In this document: positions 22,506 through 28,787 of the stretch, in pieces
Numbering within the stretch: position 1 is the first letter of the stretch
Layout of the letters: the number at the start of each line of letters is the position of its first letter
Source: CAZRIP01 sp964600165
Lineage (GTDB): Bacteria; Elusimicrobiota; Elusimicrobia; UBA1565; UBA9628
DNA: 31,841 nt
Direction of reading: 5' to 3'
Assembly: GCA_964600165.1 (NCBI GenBank)
Contig: CAZRIP010000029.1
Location: 1-31,841 of the forward strand
Made by a program: the position numbers and the translations under genes
Notes under the pieces: generated by a model
The model's input: the letters and a program-made list of their open reading frames with translations, nothing else
Database searches by the model: none
What the model was told of the DNA's origin: nothing

Positions 22506-23662
22506 TCGAGAAACAACCGAATCCTCTCGAAACCTTCGCGGATGGCGGCCTCGCTCCCGGAGAAGCTCAGGCGCAGGTAGCCCTCGACGCCGCAGGTCGA
22601 GCCCGGCACCGCGGCCACCCGCGCCCGGGCGAGCAGCGCGTCGGCCAGCGTAGCCGAGTCCTTGAAGCGCCTTCCGAGATGGCGGCGCGCGTCGGCGAAA
22701 ATGAAAAAGCCGCCCGAAGGCTCGCGAAACGTGAAAAGCGGCGCCGCCAAAGCGCAGGCGAGATCGCGGCGCTTCTCGTAGGCCGCGCGCAGCCGCTCGT
22801 CATGCGCGGGGTCGAGCGCGAGCGCGAGCGCGGCGAGCGCGGCGCGCTGCACGAAGACGGCGACGTTGCCGGTCACGTGGCTGTGCACCCGCGCGATCGC
22901 GGCCGCGATCGCGGGCGCGGCGGCGAGATAGCCCGCGCGAAAGCCCGTCATCGACCAGCTTTTCGAGAAGGTCTGGATCGTGATCGTGCGGCGCGCCGCG
23001 TCCGGCGAGACGCTCGCGGGGCTCACGTGCTTGCCGCCGTCGAAGACGAGTTTCTCGTAGGCCTCGTCGGCGAGGATAAAGAGATCGCGCTTCTTGGCGA
23101 TGGCGGCGAGGGCGCGCAGCTCGTCTCTCCCGTAAACGGCTCCCGTGGGATTGTTCGGGGTGTTGATGACGATGCCGCGCGCGCGGCGCGTAAGCGCGCG
23201 GCCGATCGCGTCGACGTCGAGCGTCTGCTCCATCGAGAGCGCGAAGACGGGCTCGGCGCCCGCGAGGCGCACGGCGTGGGGGAACGTCGCCCAGCACGGC
23301 GCGGGGATCACGACCTCGTCGCCGGGATCGCAAAGGACCTGAAGGCTCTCGTAGATCGCCTGCTTGGCGCCGTGCGTGACGAGCACCTGCTCCGGGGCGA
23401 CGCGCAGGCCGTTCTCCCGCGCGAGCTTGCGCGCGATGGCCGCGCGCAGCTCCGGGAGGCCGGCCGATTGGGAATAGCGCGTCTCACCCGCGGCCAACGA
23501 ACGCTTTGCCGCGGCGACAACGGCCGCGGGGGCGGGCATGTCGGACTCGCCCTCGAGCAGGCTCACGACGTCGACGCCGGCGCGCCTCAGGCGCGCCGCC
23601 TCGGCGAACAGCTTCAGCGTCGCGGACTCGGAAACGACCGCGGAGCGCTCAGAGAGCTTCGT
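22502..23662 (-). CDS. aspartate/prephenate-type aminotransferase, probable ACG start
   Basis: Fold-type I aminotransferase: NTPNNPTGAVYG binds the cofactor ring, ADEAYEKLVFDG carries the conserved Asp and Tyr, TFSKSWSMTGFRAGYL holds the Schiff-base Lys (residue 234 from the ACG), and the C-terminal RLSFSGSEAAIREGF carries the carboxylate-binding Arg. The first conventional start is GTG 23566, but the family's N-terminal arm (KLSERSAVVSESATLKLFAE) is encoded upstream in frame. That stretch has no ATG, GTG or TTG. ACG at 23662 sits where the family Met lies and follows a strong Shine-Dalgarno (AAAGAGGTG). From ACG the length is 386 residues, normal for the family. It sits between chorismate mutase and tyrA, so transamination of prephenate to arogenate, or of the final keto acids, is likely. 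Confidence 0.88.
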   Translation of the reverse strand, partial: TKLSERSAVVSESATLKLFAEAARLRRAGVDVVSLLEGESDMPAPAAVVAAAKRSLAAGETRYSQSAGLPELRAAIARKLARENGLRVAPEQVLVTHGAKQAIYESLQVLCDPGDEVVIPAPCWATFPHAVRLAGAEPVFALSMEQTLDVDAIGRALTRRARGIVINTPNNPTGAVYGRDELRALAAIAKKRDLFILADEAYEKLVFDGGKHVSPASVSPDAARRTITIQTFSKSWSMTGFRAGYLAAAPAIAAAIARVHSHVTGNVAVFVQRAALAALALALDPAHDERLRAAYEKRRDLACALAAPLFTFREPSGGFFIFADARRHLGRRFKDSATLADALLARARVAAVPGSTCGVEGYLRLSFSGSEAAIREGFERIRLFLE

Positions 23663-23936
23663 GGTACTGCACCTCTTTCGAGTTCATGACGATGAGGCGA
23701 AAGACCACTTCGACGAACTCGGCGTCTAGATCGTGGCGCGCGCCCCAGGCTTTGACGCGCGCGAGCAGCGCTTCCTCGCGCTTGCGGTCGTAGATGGGCA
23801 GTTTGACGACTTTTTTGACCCGCGCGAGCTCGAGCACGAGCTCCTTGCGCTTGGCGAGCTGCCGGACGATCTCGTCGTCGACGCCGTCGATGCCGAGCCG
23901 GATGCGTTCGAGCTTTTTTTGCAGCTTTTGGTCCAT
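23649..23936 (-). CDS. aroQ: chorismate mutase, AroQ type
   Basis: 95 residues, all helical, with the AroQ pattern: LERIRLGIDGVDDEIVRQLAKRK (the ID..D..I..L..R motif of helix 1), VKKVVKLPIYDRKREEALLARV (the K and RE residues of the active site) and a final helix FVEVVFRLIVMNSKEVQ. It rearranges chorismate to prephenate, the branch point to phenylalanine and tyrosine. It leads the minus-strand operon chorismate mutase, aminotransferase, tyrA, pheA. Its last bases contain the ribosome-binding site of the aminotransferase, and the two genes overlap by 14 bases. A weak TAGGAT (23951-23946) lies nine bases before the ATG. Confidence 0.92.
   Translation of the reverse strand: MDQKLQKKLERIRLGIDGVDDEIVRQLAKRKELVLELARVKKVVKLPIYDRKREEALLARVKAWGARHDLDAEFVEVVFRLIVMNSKEVQYHEAL
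23670..23678 (-). promoter_or_regulatory. Shine-Dalgarno for the ACG start of the aminotransferase
   Basis: AAAGAGGTG on the minus strand matches eight or nine positions of the anti-SD complement and ends seven bases before ACG 23662. It lies inside the chorismate mutase coding region, so the two products are likely made in a fixed ratio. Confidence 0.7.
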
Positions 23937-23945
23937 GACGCCGTG

Positions 23946-23951
23946 ATCCTA
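23946..23951 (-). promoter_or_regulatory. possible -10 of the chorismate mutase operon
   Basis: TAGGAT on the minus strand, nine bases before the ATG at 23936, matches four of six consensus positions. No -35 is seen. It is supported mainly by the same short spacing seen at other operon heads in this window. Confidence 0.35.
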
Positions 23952-23990
23952 TCATTTCAGGGCCCGCTGGCGGCCGCGCGGGGGCGGGGC

Positions 23991-23996
23991 TATACT
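23991..23996 (+). promoter_or_regulatory. -10 element of the Tyr-repeat protein gene
   Basis: TATACT, six bases before the ATG at 24003. No -35 is evident. A leaderless transcript is predicted. Confidence 0.55.
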
Positions 23997-24002
23997 ATCG
24001 CG

Positions 24003-24692
24003 ATGCCGGCGAACAAGAAGGTCTTGGCCGCGGCGCTCGCGTTGGCTCTCGCCGCGCCCGCCGCGCTCGTCGGGCTGAGCCCGGCGTTGAGGCAGCGCGC
24101 GGCCGCGCTCTGGACGAGTTGGGGGTCGGCGCCGGTCGCGCAGGCGCCTCCGGCGGGCGCTGCCGCTGCCGCTCCCGCGCCGGCGGCCGCTCCCGTGAGC
24201 GTCTCGCTTCCCGGCGCGACGTTCGCGAAGGGCGCGCTGGGCGACGATGAAACGCTCGCGCCGGTCGCCGGGACTCCCGTCGGGCTCGGAGAGCCGCCCA
24301 AGCTCGAGCCTTTTACCGTGCCGCAGGACGAAACGGGGCCGCCGATCGGGCCCGGCGTGTCCTTGACGCCGGGCGGCGGCGGCGCGGGCTGCGTGCACTC
24401 GCATGCGCGCATCGACTTGCGCAGCCGCCAGGCCGGCTACTCGGGCGCCGCGCCCGAGTACGATCCGTGCCCGGTGGGGGGCTATAACGGGAAAACCGCG
24501 GGCTATGACGGCGCCGCGCCGGGCTACGGCGGCAAGACGGCCGGCTACGACGACGCCCGGACGCCGGCGTACGGAGCCGCGCCTATGTATGGGGCCGCGC
24601 CTCAATACGGCAAGTCCGTAGGCTACGCCGGTCGCCAAGCGGGCTACGGGCAGAAAGCCGCCGGCTACTCCGACAAAGGCGCGGGCTATTAG
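24003..24692 (+). CDS. secreted Tyr/Gly-repeat protein, unknown function
   Basis: 229 residues from ATG 24003; an open frame further upstream lies in intergenic and antisense DNA. Residues 1-25 form a signal peptide or membrane anchor (VLAAALALALAAPAALVG). Residues 43-125 are Ala/Pro-rich, ending in a Gly run. Residues 142-229 are a tandem of short units of the type KTAGYDG, AAPGYGG, KSVGYAG: thirteen Tyr at 146, 153, 161, 168, 175, 182, 190, 196, 202, 208, 215, 222 and 229, six to eight residues apart, the last being the C-terminal residue. There are two Cys (130 and 155). The periodic aromatic repeat suggests a surface, fibre-forming or adhesive protein, but no family is recognised. It has its own -10. 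The CheY-like gene 42 bases downstream has a separate promoter. Confidence 0.75.
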   Translation: MPANKKVLAAALALALAAPAALVGLSPALRQRAAALWTSWGSAPVAQAPPAGAAAAAPAPAAAPVSVSLPGATFAKGALGDDETLAPVAGTPVGLGEPPKLEPFTVPQDETGPPIGPGVSLTPGGGGAGCVHSHARIDLRSRQAGYSGAAPEYDPCPVGGYNGKTAGYDGAAPGYGGKTAGYDDARTPAYGAAPMYGAAPQYGKSVGYAGRQAGYGQKAAGYSDKGAGY

Positions 24693-24698
24693 ACGGCC

Positions 24699-24727
24699 TT
24701 GCGGTAAATCCGTTTCCCCGCTACACT
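24699..24727 (+). promoter_or_regulatory. promoter of the cheY-cheC-GNAT unit
   Basis: TTGCGG (24699-24704), 17 bp, TACACT (24722-24727), then seven bases and the ATG at 24735. A near-leaderless start is predicted. Confidence 0.5.
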
Positions 24728-24734
24728 TTTCCGA

Positions 24735-25100
24735 ATGGCCCTGAAAGTGCTCGTGGTCGACGACAGCCCCGTCACCCGCGCGATGCTGTCCGACTTCCTG
24801 TCGATGATCGGGCATCAGGTCGTCGGCGAAGGCGTCGATCTCGCGCAGACGCTGACGATCCTCAAGGCCCAAACGCCCGACTTGATCACGCTCGACCTCT
24901 CGATGGAGAAGGAGGACGGCTTGACGGTCCTCAAGGCGATCCGGCAGGCCGACGCCAAGGTCAAGGTTCTCATCGTGTCCGGCAACACGCAGCAGGAGAT
25001 CTACGACCAGCTGCTGGCCGCCGGCGCGTGCGGCGTGCTGATGAAGCCGTTCACGCTCTCGGAGCTGACGACGGCGCTCGACAAGGCGGCCGCGGCGTGA
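24735..25100 (+). CDS. CheY-like single-domain response regulator
   Basis: 121 residues, a receiver domain alone. Acidic residues D9 and D10 (VVDDS), phospho-acceptor D54 (LITLDLSM), the Ser/Thr switch S82 (IVSGN) and K104 (LMKPF) are all present. With no output domain, it must act by protein contact, as CheY does. A GTGA overlap joins it to the CheC-like gene that follows, so phosphorylation and dephosphorylation proteins are made together. No CheA or receptor gene is nearby; the two histidine kinases in this window are candidates for donors only by proximity, and neither is adjacent. Confidence 0.95.
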   Translation: MALKVLVVDDSPVTRAMLSDFLSMIGHQVVGEGVDLAQTLTILKAQTPDLITLDLSMEKEDGLTVLKAIRQADAKVKVLIVSGNTQQEIYDQLLAAGACGVLMKPFTLSELTTALDKAAAA

Positions 25101-25657
25101 ACCGGGAGGCGCTGCGCGCGCTCGTCGCCGAGGGCGGGGCCAAGGCGGCGGAAAAGCTCGGCGAGGCCACTGGCGAGAAGTGGGTCATCGAGTCGGTCGC
25201 GCTCAGCGTCGAGGACGACGCGGTCTTCGAGCCGCTGCTCGCGGGGATCGCCAAAGACCATTACGGCAGCCACTTCTCGATCCCGGGCGCGGGCATCGTC
25301 GTGATGTTCCCGGGCAAGAGCGGCTATCTCGTGAGCACGGCCTTCACGCGCGATCACCAAGACCAAGTCGAGAGCATGGACAAGCGCGAGCTCAAGTCCC
25401 TCGCCGAGATCGCGAACATCTTCTTGAATCCGCTGATCGGCCATCTGGCGGCCGCGTGGCGGCGCACGGTCATCCTCTCCGCGCCCAAGATGGAGGTGGC
25501 GAGCCAGCGAGACCTCGTGACGGCGGCGCTCGCGCGGTTCCAGGACAAGGAGAAGCTCGCGGCTTCGCTGTTGATCAAGCTCTCCTCGCCGAATCTTTTC
25601 TCCCAGTGCGCGGTCGCGATCTTCCTCGACTCGTCTCTCGCCGACCTCGCCGGATGA
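25097..25657 (+). CDS. CheC/CheX-type CheY-P phosphatase
   Basis: 186 residues from GTG 25097, which overlaps the cheY-like stop by four bases. The active-site motif of the CheC/CheX/FliY family is E-x2-N-x22-P: here SLAEIANIFLNPLIGH gives E then N three residues on, and a Pro follows exactly 23 residues after the N (LSAPKM). An acidic or Ser residue expected four before the E is a Lys, with Ser at minus three. Only one active site is visible, as in CheX and some CheC proteins. It should dephosphorylate the receiver encoded just upstream. The GNAT gene begins on its stop codon (ATGA). Confidence 0.85.
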   Translation: MNREALRALVAEGGAKAAEKLGEATGEKWVIESVALSVEDDAVFEPLLAGIAKDHYGSHFSIPGAGIVVMFPGKSGYLVSTAFTRDHQDQVESMDKRELKSLAEIANIFLNPLIGHLAAAWRRTVILSAPKMEVASQRDLVTAALARFQDKEKLAASLLIKLSSPNLFSQCAVAIFLDSSLADLAG

Positions 25658-26085
25658 TCCGAAAAGCCTCCGTCAAGGATCTTCCGGCGATCCTCGCGCT
25701 CTATCGCGCCGCGCTCGCGGACGAGGAGTGCCTGACGGAGCGCGAGGCACGCGCGCTGTTCGCGCGCATGCGGCGCTACCCGAGCTACGGCGTCTATGTT
25801 TTTATAAGGCGCCGGCGCGTCGTCGGGACGTTCGCGCTGCTCGTCATGGACAACCTCGGGCACCGCGGCGCGCCGTCGGGGATCGTCGAGGACGTCGCCG
25901 TCGCGCCCGAGATGCAGGGACGCGGCATCGGGCGCGAGATGATGGCCTTCGCGCTCGAGCGCTGCCGTCGCGCGGGCTGCTACAAGCTGGCTTTATCGAG
26001 CAACTCGCGGCGAGTGAAAGCTCACGCGTTCTACGAGTCGCTGGGCTTTAAGCGGCACGGCTACAGCTTCTTGGTCGAGCCCTGA
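25654..26085 (+). CDS. GNAT family N-acetyltransferase
   Basis: 143 residues, one GNAT domain. Motif A is VEDVAVAPEMQGRGIGREMMAFAL (78-101), with the acetyl-CoA pyrophosphate loop QGRGIG. Motif B is AHAFYESLGFKRHGYSF near the C-terminus. It transfers acetyl from acetyl-CoA to an amine; the substrate is unknown. Its ATG overlaps the CheC-like stop, so it belongs to the cheY-cheC operon. Acetylation of a CheY-like protein is known elsewhere, which makes the receiver a possible substrate, but this is speculation from context. Its last 25 bases overlap the convergent amine oxidase gene. Confidence 0.9.
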   Translation: MIRKASVKDLPAILALYRAALADEECLTEREARALFARMRRYPSYGVYVFIRRRRVVGTFALLVMDNLGHRGAPSGIVEDVAVAPEMQGRGIGREMMAFALERCRRAGCYKLALSSNSRRVKAHAFYESLGFKRHGYSFLVEP

Positions 26086-27539
26086 GCGAGCAGGCGCAGG
26101 GTCTCGCGCGCCGCGCGCCAGCCGGACTCGATCGCGCCCTCGATGCACGGCATCTGGGAATCGACGCCCGCGAAGGCGATCCGCCCGACCGGTTCCTCGA
26201 CTTGCGCGCGATGCTCCGTGAGATAGCGCGGATAATCGACCGGCATCGCGTGCCCCCAGCGCACGATCCGCACGCCGTGCAGCTTGGCCTTGGCGCCGGG
26301 GAAGATCTTGTCGAGATCGCCGGCGACGCGCTCGGCGATCTTCTCGTCCGAGGAGGCGAGCAGCTTGCGCCTTCCGTCGTCGCCGCCGAGCGGGATGAAG
26401 GCCTCGAGGAGCTGCGCCGGAGTGCCGGGCCCGGCCTCGGGCGGCGCGCGGCCCCAGTCCGTCGGCTCCAGGTCCGTGAAGATCGTGCTCGTGCCGGTCC
26501 AAAGATCGAAGGACTGCCGGTAAACCGGCGCGTCGAGCGCGACGATGGCGATGGCGTAGGCCGAGTAGCGCACGCGCGAAAGGGCCGCGTCCTTCCATTT
26601 GGGAAGCCCGACGATCAGGCGCCGCGCGACGAACGACGGCGCCGCCATGACGAGGGTCTTGGCGCGGGCGGTCTCCCGCTTGCCGCCGCGCTCATATTCG
26701 ATGGTGACGCCGGCGGCGTCCTGCGCGACGGCCTCGACCATCGCGCCCGTCAGGATCCGCTCGCGGCCGATCTTATCGGCGAGGCGCTCCGAGATGATCC
26801 CGGGCCCGCCGTCCCACGTGATGTTCTGCGTCTGGCCGAAATCGGCGGACATGAAGACGAGCCCGGCCCAGGCGGAGACCTCCTCGGCGGAGACGCCGAA
26901 GAGGCTGCGCGCGTAGCGCCGCGCGAAGGCGCCGGCCTCGGCGCCGTATTTCTTGGCGACGTAGTCGTAGAAGCTCCGCCGGTCGAGGCCGCGCTGATAA
27001 GCGGACGGTTTCTCGGGGACCGGCGGGACTTGGCCTAGCTCGGGGCTGACGGAGAGCTTGGCCATGTCGGAGGACAGCTTGCCGAGGTAGTCTTTCAGCG
27101 GGTCGAGCTTGATCTTGCCGGTCGCGGGCGAATACATCGCGTTGCCGGGCTCGGGGATCGGCGCCGTGGAGATGTCGAGGTCCTTGAAAAGATCGGCGAT
27201 CAGCGGCAGATAGACCTGCGCCATGTAGCCGGCCGCGACGGGATAGCGCGCCCGGCCCCAGGATTGGCGCCGGACCTTGCCGCCGACGTCGTCCTCCTTC
27301 TCGAGCAGCAGGACGTCCTTGCCGCGCAGGTAATATGCGGCGGTCAGGCCCGCCGCGCCGCCGCCGACGACGACGACGTCGTGGACCTTGCCGTCGTCGC
27401 GCGCGCGCGGCGCCTCGGGAGGCTTGGCGTCGCGGATCGCCGCGTGGCACTTCGCGCAGCTCTCGCCTTTGAAGTAGTCGGGTTCGGCGGCACCGGCTCT
27501 GGCGGGAGCCAGAAGCAGAGCGAGCATCAGCGCGAGCAT
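26061..27539 (-). CDS. secreted FAD amine oxidase-like protein with a c-type haem motif
   Basis: 492 residues. Signal peptide MLALMLALLLAPARAGAAEP. Residues 28-32 are C-A-K-C-H, a textbook c-type haem-binding motif, in a short segment before the flavin domain. From 53: VVVVGGGAAGLTAAYYL (55-71) is the dinucleotide-binding motif, then LLLEKEDDVGGKVR (77-90), as in amine oxidases and protoporphyrinogen-oxidase-like enzymes. The C-terminus has RIAFAGVDSQMPCIEGAIESG, the FAD-closing motif of the family. It is probably exported and could pass electrons from FAD to the haem. Only one haem motif is seen, with no distal Met assigned. The substrate is unknown. A -10 lies six bases before the ATG and a 36-bp palindrome just upstream. 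Confidence 0.88.
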   Translation of the reverse strand: MLALMLALLLAPARAGAAEPDYFKGESCAKCHAAIRDAKPPEAPRARDDGKVHDVVVVGGGAAGLTAAYYLRGKDVLLLEKEDDVGGKVRRQSWGRARYPVAAGYMAQVYLPLIADLFKDLDISTAPIPEPGNAMYSPATGKIKLDPLKDYLGKLSSDMAKLSVSPELGQVPPVPEKPSAYQRGLDRRSFYDYVAKKYGAEAGAFARRYARSLFGVSAEEVSAWAGLVFMSADFGQTQNITWDGGPGIISERLADKIGRERILTGAMVEAVAQDAAGVTIEYERGGKRETARAKTLVMAAPSFVARRLIVGLPKWKDAALSRVRYSAYAIAIVALDAPVYRQSFDLWTGTSTIFTDLEPTDWGRAPPEAGPGTPAQLLEAFIPLGGDDGRRKLLASSDEKIAERVAGDLDKIFPGAKAKLHGVRIVRWGHAMPVDYPRYLTEHRAQVEEPVGRIAFAGVDSQMPCIEGAIESGWRAARETLRLLAQGSTKKL

Positions 27540-27545
27540 TGAAAG

Positions 27546-27551
27546 ATTCTA
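27546..27551 (-). promoter_or_regulatory. -10 element of the amine oxidase gene
   Basis: TAGAAT on the minus strand, six bases before the ATG at 27539. No consensus -35 is seen; the region it would occupy is inside the 36-bp palindrome, as if a bound protein recruits or blocks polymerase. Confidence 0.5.
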
Positions 27552-27552
27552 G

Positions 27553-27588
27553 CGGATACGGACTATGGTCGACCATAGTCCGTATCCG
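27553..27588. repeat. 36-bp perfect palindrome, likely operator or protein-binding site
   Basis: Arms of 18 bp (27553-27570 and 27571-27588) are exact reverse complements with no spacer; the centre is GGTCGACC. It lies two bases upstream of the amine oxidase -10 and 18 bases past the methyltransferase stop. With no loop bases and no U-tract it is a poor terminator, so a DNA site for a dimeric or tetrameric protein is more likely. Confidence 0.8.
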
Positions 27589-27606
27589 GCGGCAACATAC
27601 CGTGGC

Positions 27607-28305
27607 CTAATTGGTTGCCAAGTATCCGACGAGCGTCGCGGGAAGCGGCTGAGAACCGTAGCGCCGCAGGGTCCTCGCGCGGAAACCGGCCCGGCGCAGC
27701 GCGGCGAGGACGAACGCGGGGCGGAAAAGCGCGAGGCGATGGACCTCGCGGGAGCGCTTTCCGGAGCGCACGGCGACGATTGTGCGCGTGAGAAAGCGCT
27801 TGTCCAGGCTCTCGACTGAGATCGCTTCGACTTCCCAGCCCCGCGCGGAGACTGAAGCCGTTCTTGTCTCGGGTTTCTTCCCGGGCGAGGGCGCACGCAG
27901 ATCGAGAAGCAGAACGCCGCCGGGACGCAGCGCGCGAGCCGTCTTTTTGAAAAAGCGGACGAGCCGCGCCTCGCTCGCGCCGTACGCCGCGGCTTCTCCG
28001 AACGCCGTGATCGCCGCGCACGGAGGGATGCGGACCGCGTGCAGCGAGCCGCGCAAGAAGCGCGCCTTCGGCGCGCGCCGCCGCGCCAGCTTGACCATCT
28101 CCGCGGAGATGTCGACGCCGAGAGCCTCGTAACCCGCGCGCGTCAGGGCCAGCGCCCAGCGACCGCCGCCGCAGCCGAGATCGACGACGAGCCCGGACCG
28201 GATCCCGCGCCCGCGCAGGAGCGAAAGGAAGAACGGCGCCGTCCTCGCCGAGGCGTCGAAACCCGCGTCATGGACGCGCGCGAGGTCTTTCCGGTAGATT
28301 CGCAT
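27607..28305 (-). CDS. class I SAM-dependent methyltransferase
   Basis: 232 residues from ATG 28305; an upstream open frame antisense to osmC is rejected. The SAM-binding motif I is LVVDLGCGGGRWALALTRAG (39-58), with the acidic D66 of GVDISAEMV after strand 2. Motif IV region AAITAFGEAAAYG and RALRPGGVLLLDLRAP complete the class I fold. It resembles small-molecule methyltransferases of the Methyltransf_25/11 type; the acceptor is unknown. TATAAG (28320-28315) lies nine bases before the ATG and overlaps the opposite -10 of osmC. Confidence 0.9.
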   Translation of the reverse strand: MRIYRKDLARVHDAGFDASARTAPFFLSLLRGRGIRSGLVVDLGCGGGRWALALTRAGYEALGVDISAEMVKLARRRAPKARFLRGSLHAVRIPPCAAITAFGEAAAYGASEARLVRFFKKTARALRPGGVLLLDLRAPSPGKKPETRTASVSARGWEVEAISVESLDKRFLTRTIVAVRSGKRSREVHRLALFRPAFVLAALRRAGFRARTLRRYGSQPLPATLVGYLATN

Positions 28306-28314
28306 CGGTGCGAT

Positions 28315-28324
28315 CTTATATAAA
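28315..28324. promoter_or_regulatory. overlapping divergent -10 elements (methyltransferase and osmC)
   Basis: CTTATATAAA reads TATAAG on the minus strand (28320-28315), nine bases before the methyltransferase ATG, and TATAAA on the plus strand (28319-28324), 33 bases before the osmC ATG. The two promoters cannot be occupied at once, so expression of the pair may be mutually exclusive at the level of single initiation events. No -35 is clear on either side. Confidence 0.45.
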
Positions 28325-28345
28325 TGAAGCTCGACTGTATTGATC

Positions 28346-28352
28346 AAGGAGG
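28346..28352 (+). promoter_or_regulatory. strong Shine-Dalgarno of osmC
   Basis: AAGGAGG, ending five bases before ATG 28358. It decides between that ATG and the in-frame TTG at 28340 and is the best ribosome-binding site in the window, in contrast to the leaderless-type genes around it. Confidence 0.85.
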
Positions 28353-28357
28353 CTGCT

Positions 28358-28783
28358 ATGGATCGCGGCGCATGGGCGGAGTGGAAGGGCGACTTGAAGA
28401 CGGGCAAGGGTTCGATCACGACGGACAGCGGAGCGCTCAAGGCGGGCGTGTACTCGTTTACGACGCGCTTCGAGCCGGGCGTCACCGGGACGAACCCGGA
28501 GGAGCTGATCGCGGCCGCGCACGCCGGCTGCTTCTCGATGGCGCTGTCGGCGCAGCTGTCGAACGCGAACCTCAAGCCCGAGAGCGTCAAGACGAAGGCG
28601 ACGGCGACCCTCGAGAAGCTCGAGGCGGGCTGGACGGTCACGAAGGTCCGGCTCGACGTCGAGGGCAAGGTCCCCGGCTGCGACGCGGCCAAGTTCCAGG
28701 AGCTCGCCGAGAAAGCGAAGGCCGGCTGCCCGATCTCGCGCCTGCTCAAGGCCGAGATCTCGATGCAGGCCCGATTGCTGTAG
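28358..28783 (+). CDS. osmC: OsmC-type organic hydroperoxide reductase
   Basis: 141 residues. OsmC family thiol peroxidase: AAHAGCFSMALSAQL holds the peroxidatic C58, AGCPISRLL the resolving C124, and E49 (NPEELIAAAHA) is the conserved Glu that orients the active-site Arg. A third Cys is at 108. It reduces organic hydroperoxides in the cytoplasm, usually with lipoylated protein as electron donor. The start is set by the strong ribosome-binding site. The MASE1 kinase GTG is four bases after its stop, so the kinase is probably cotranscribed, which hints at a link between peroxide or membrane stress and that sensor. Confidence 0.95.
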   Translation: MDRGAWAEWKGDLKTGKGSITTDSGALKAGVYSFTTRFEPGVTGTNPEELIAAAHAGCFSMALSAQLSNANLKPESVKTKATATLEKLEAGWTVTKVRLDVEGKVPGCDAAKFQELAEKAKAGCPISRLLKAEISMQARLL

Positions 28784-28787
28784 CCGC

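Noticed and set aside
23937..24002. Upstream extension of the Tyr-repeat gene
   Set aside because: No signal peptide in the longer form; TATACT six bases before ATG 24003 supports the shorter start.
28306..28749. N-terminal extension of the methyltransferase
   Set aside because: Antisense to osmC; the methyltransferase domain starts at 28305 with a -10 just upstream.
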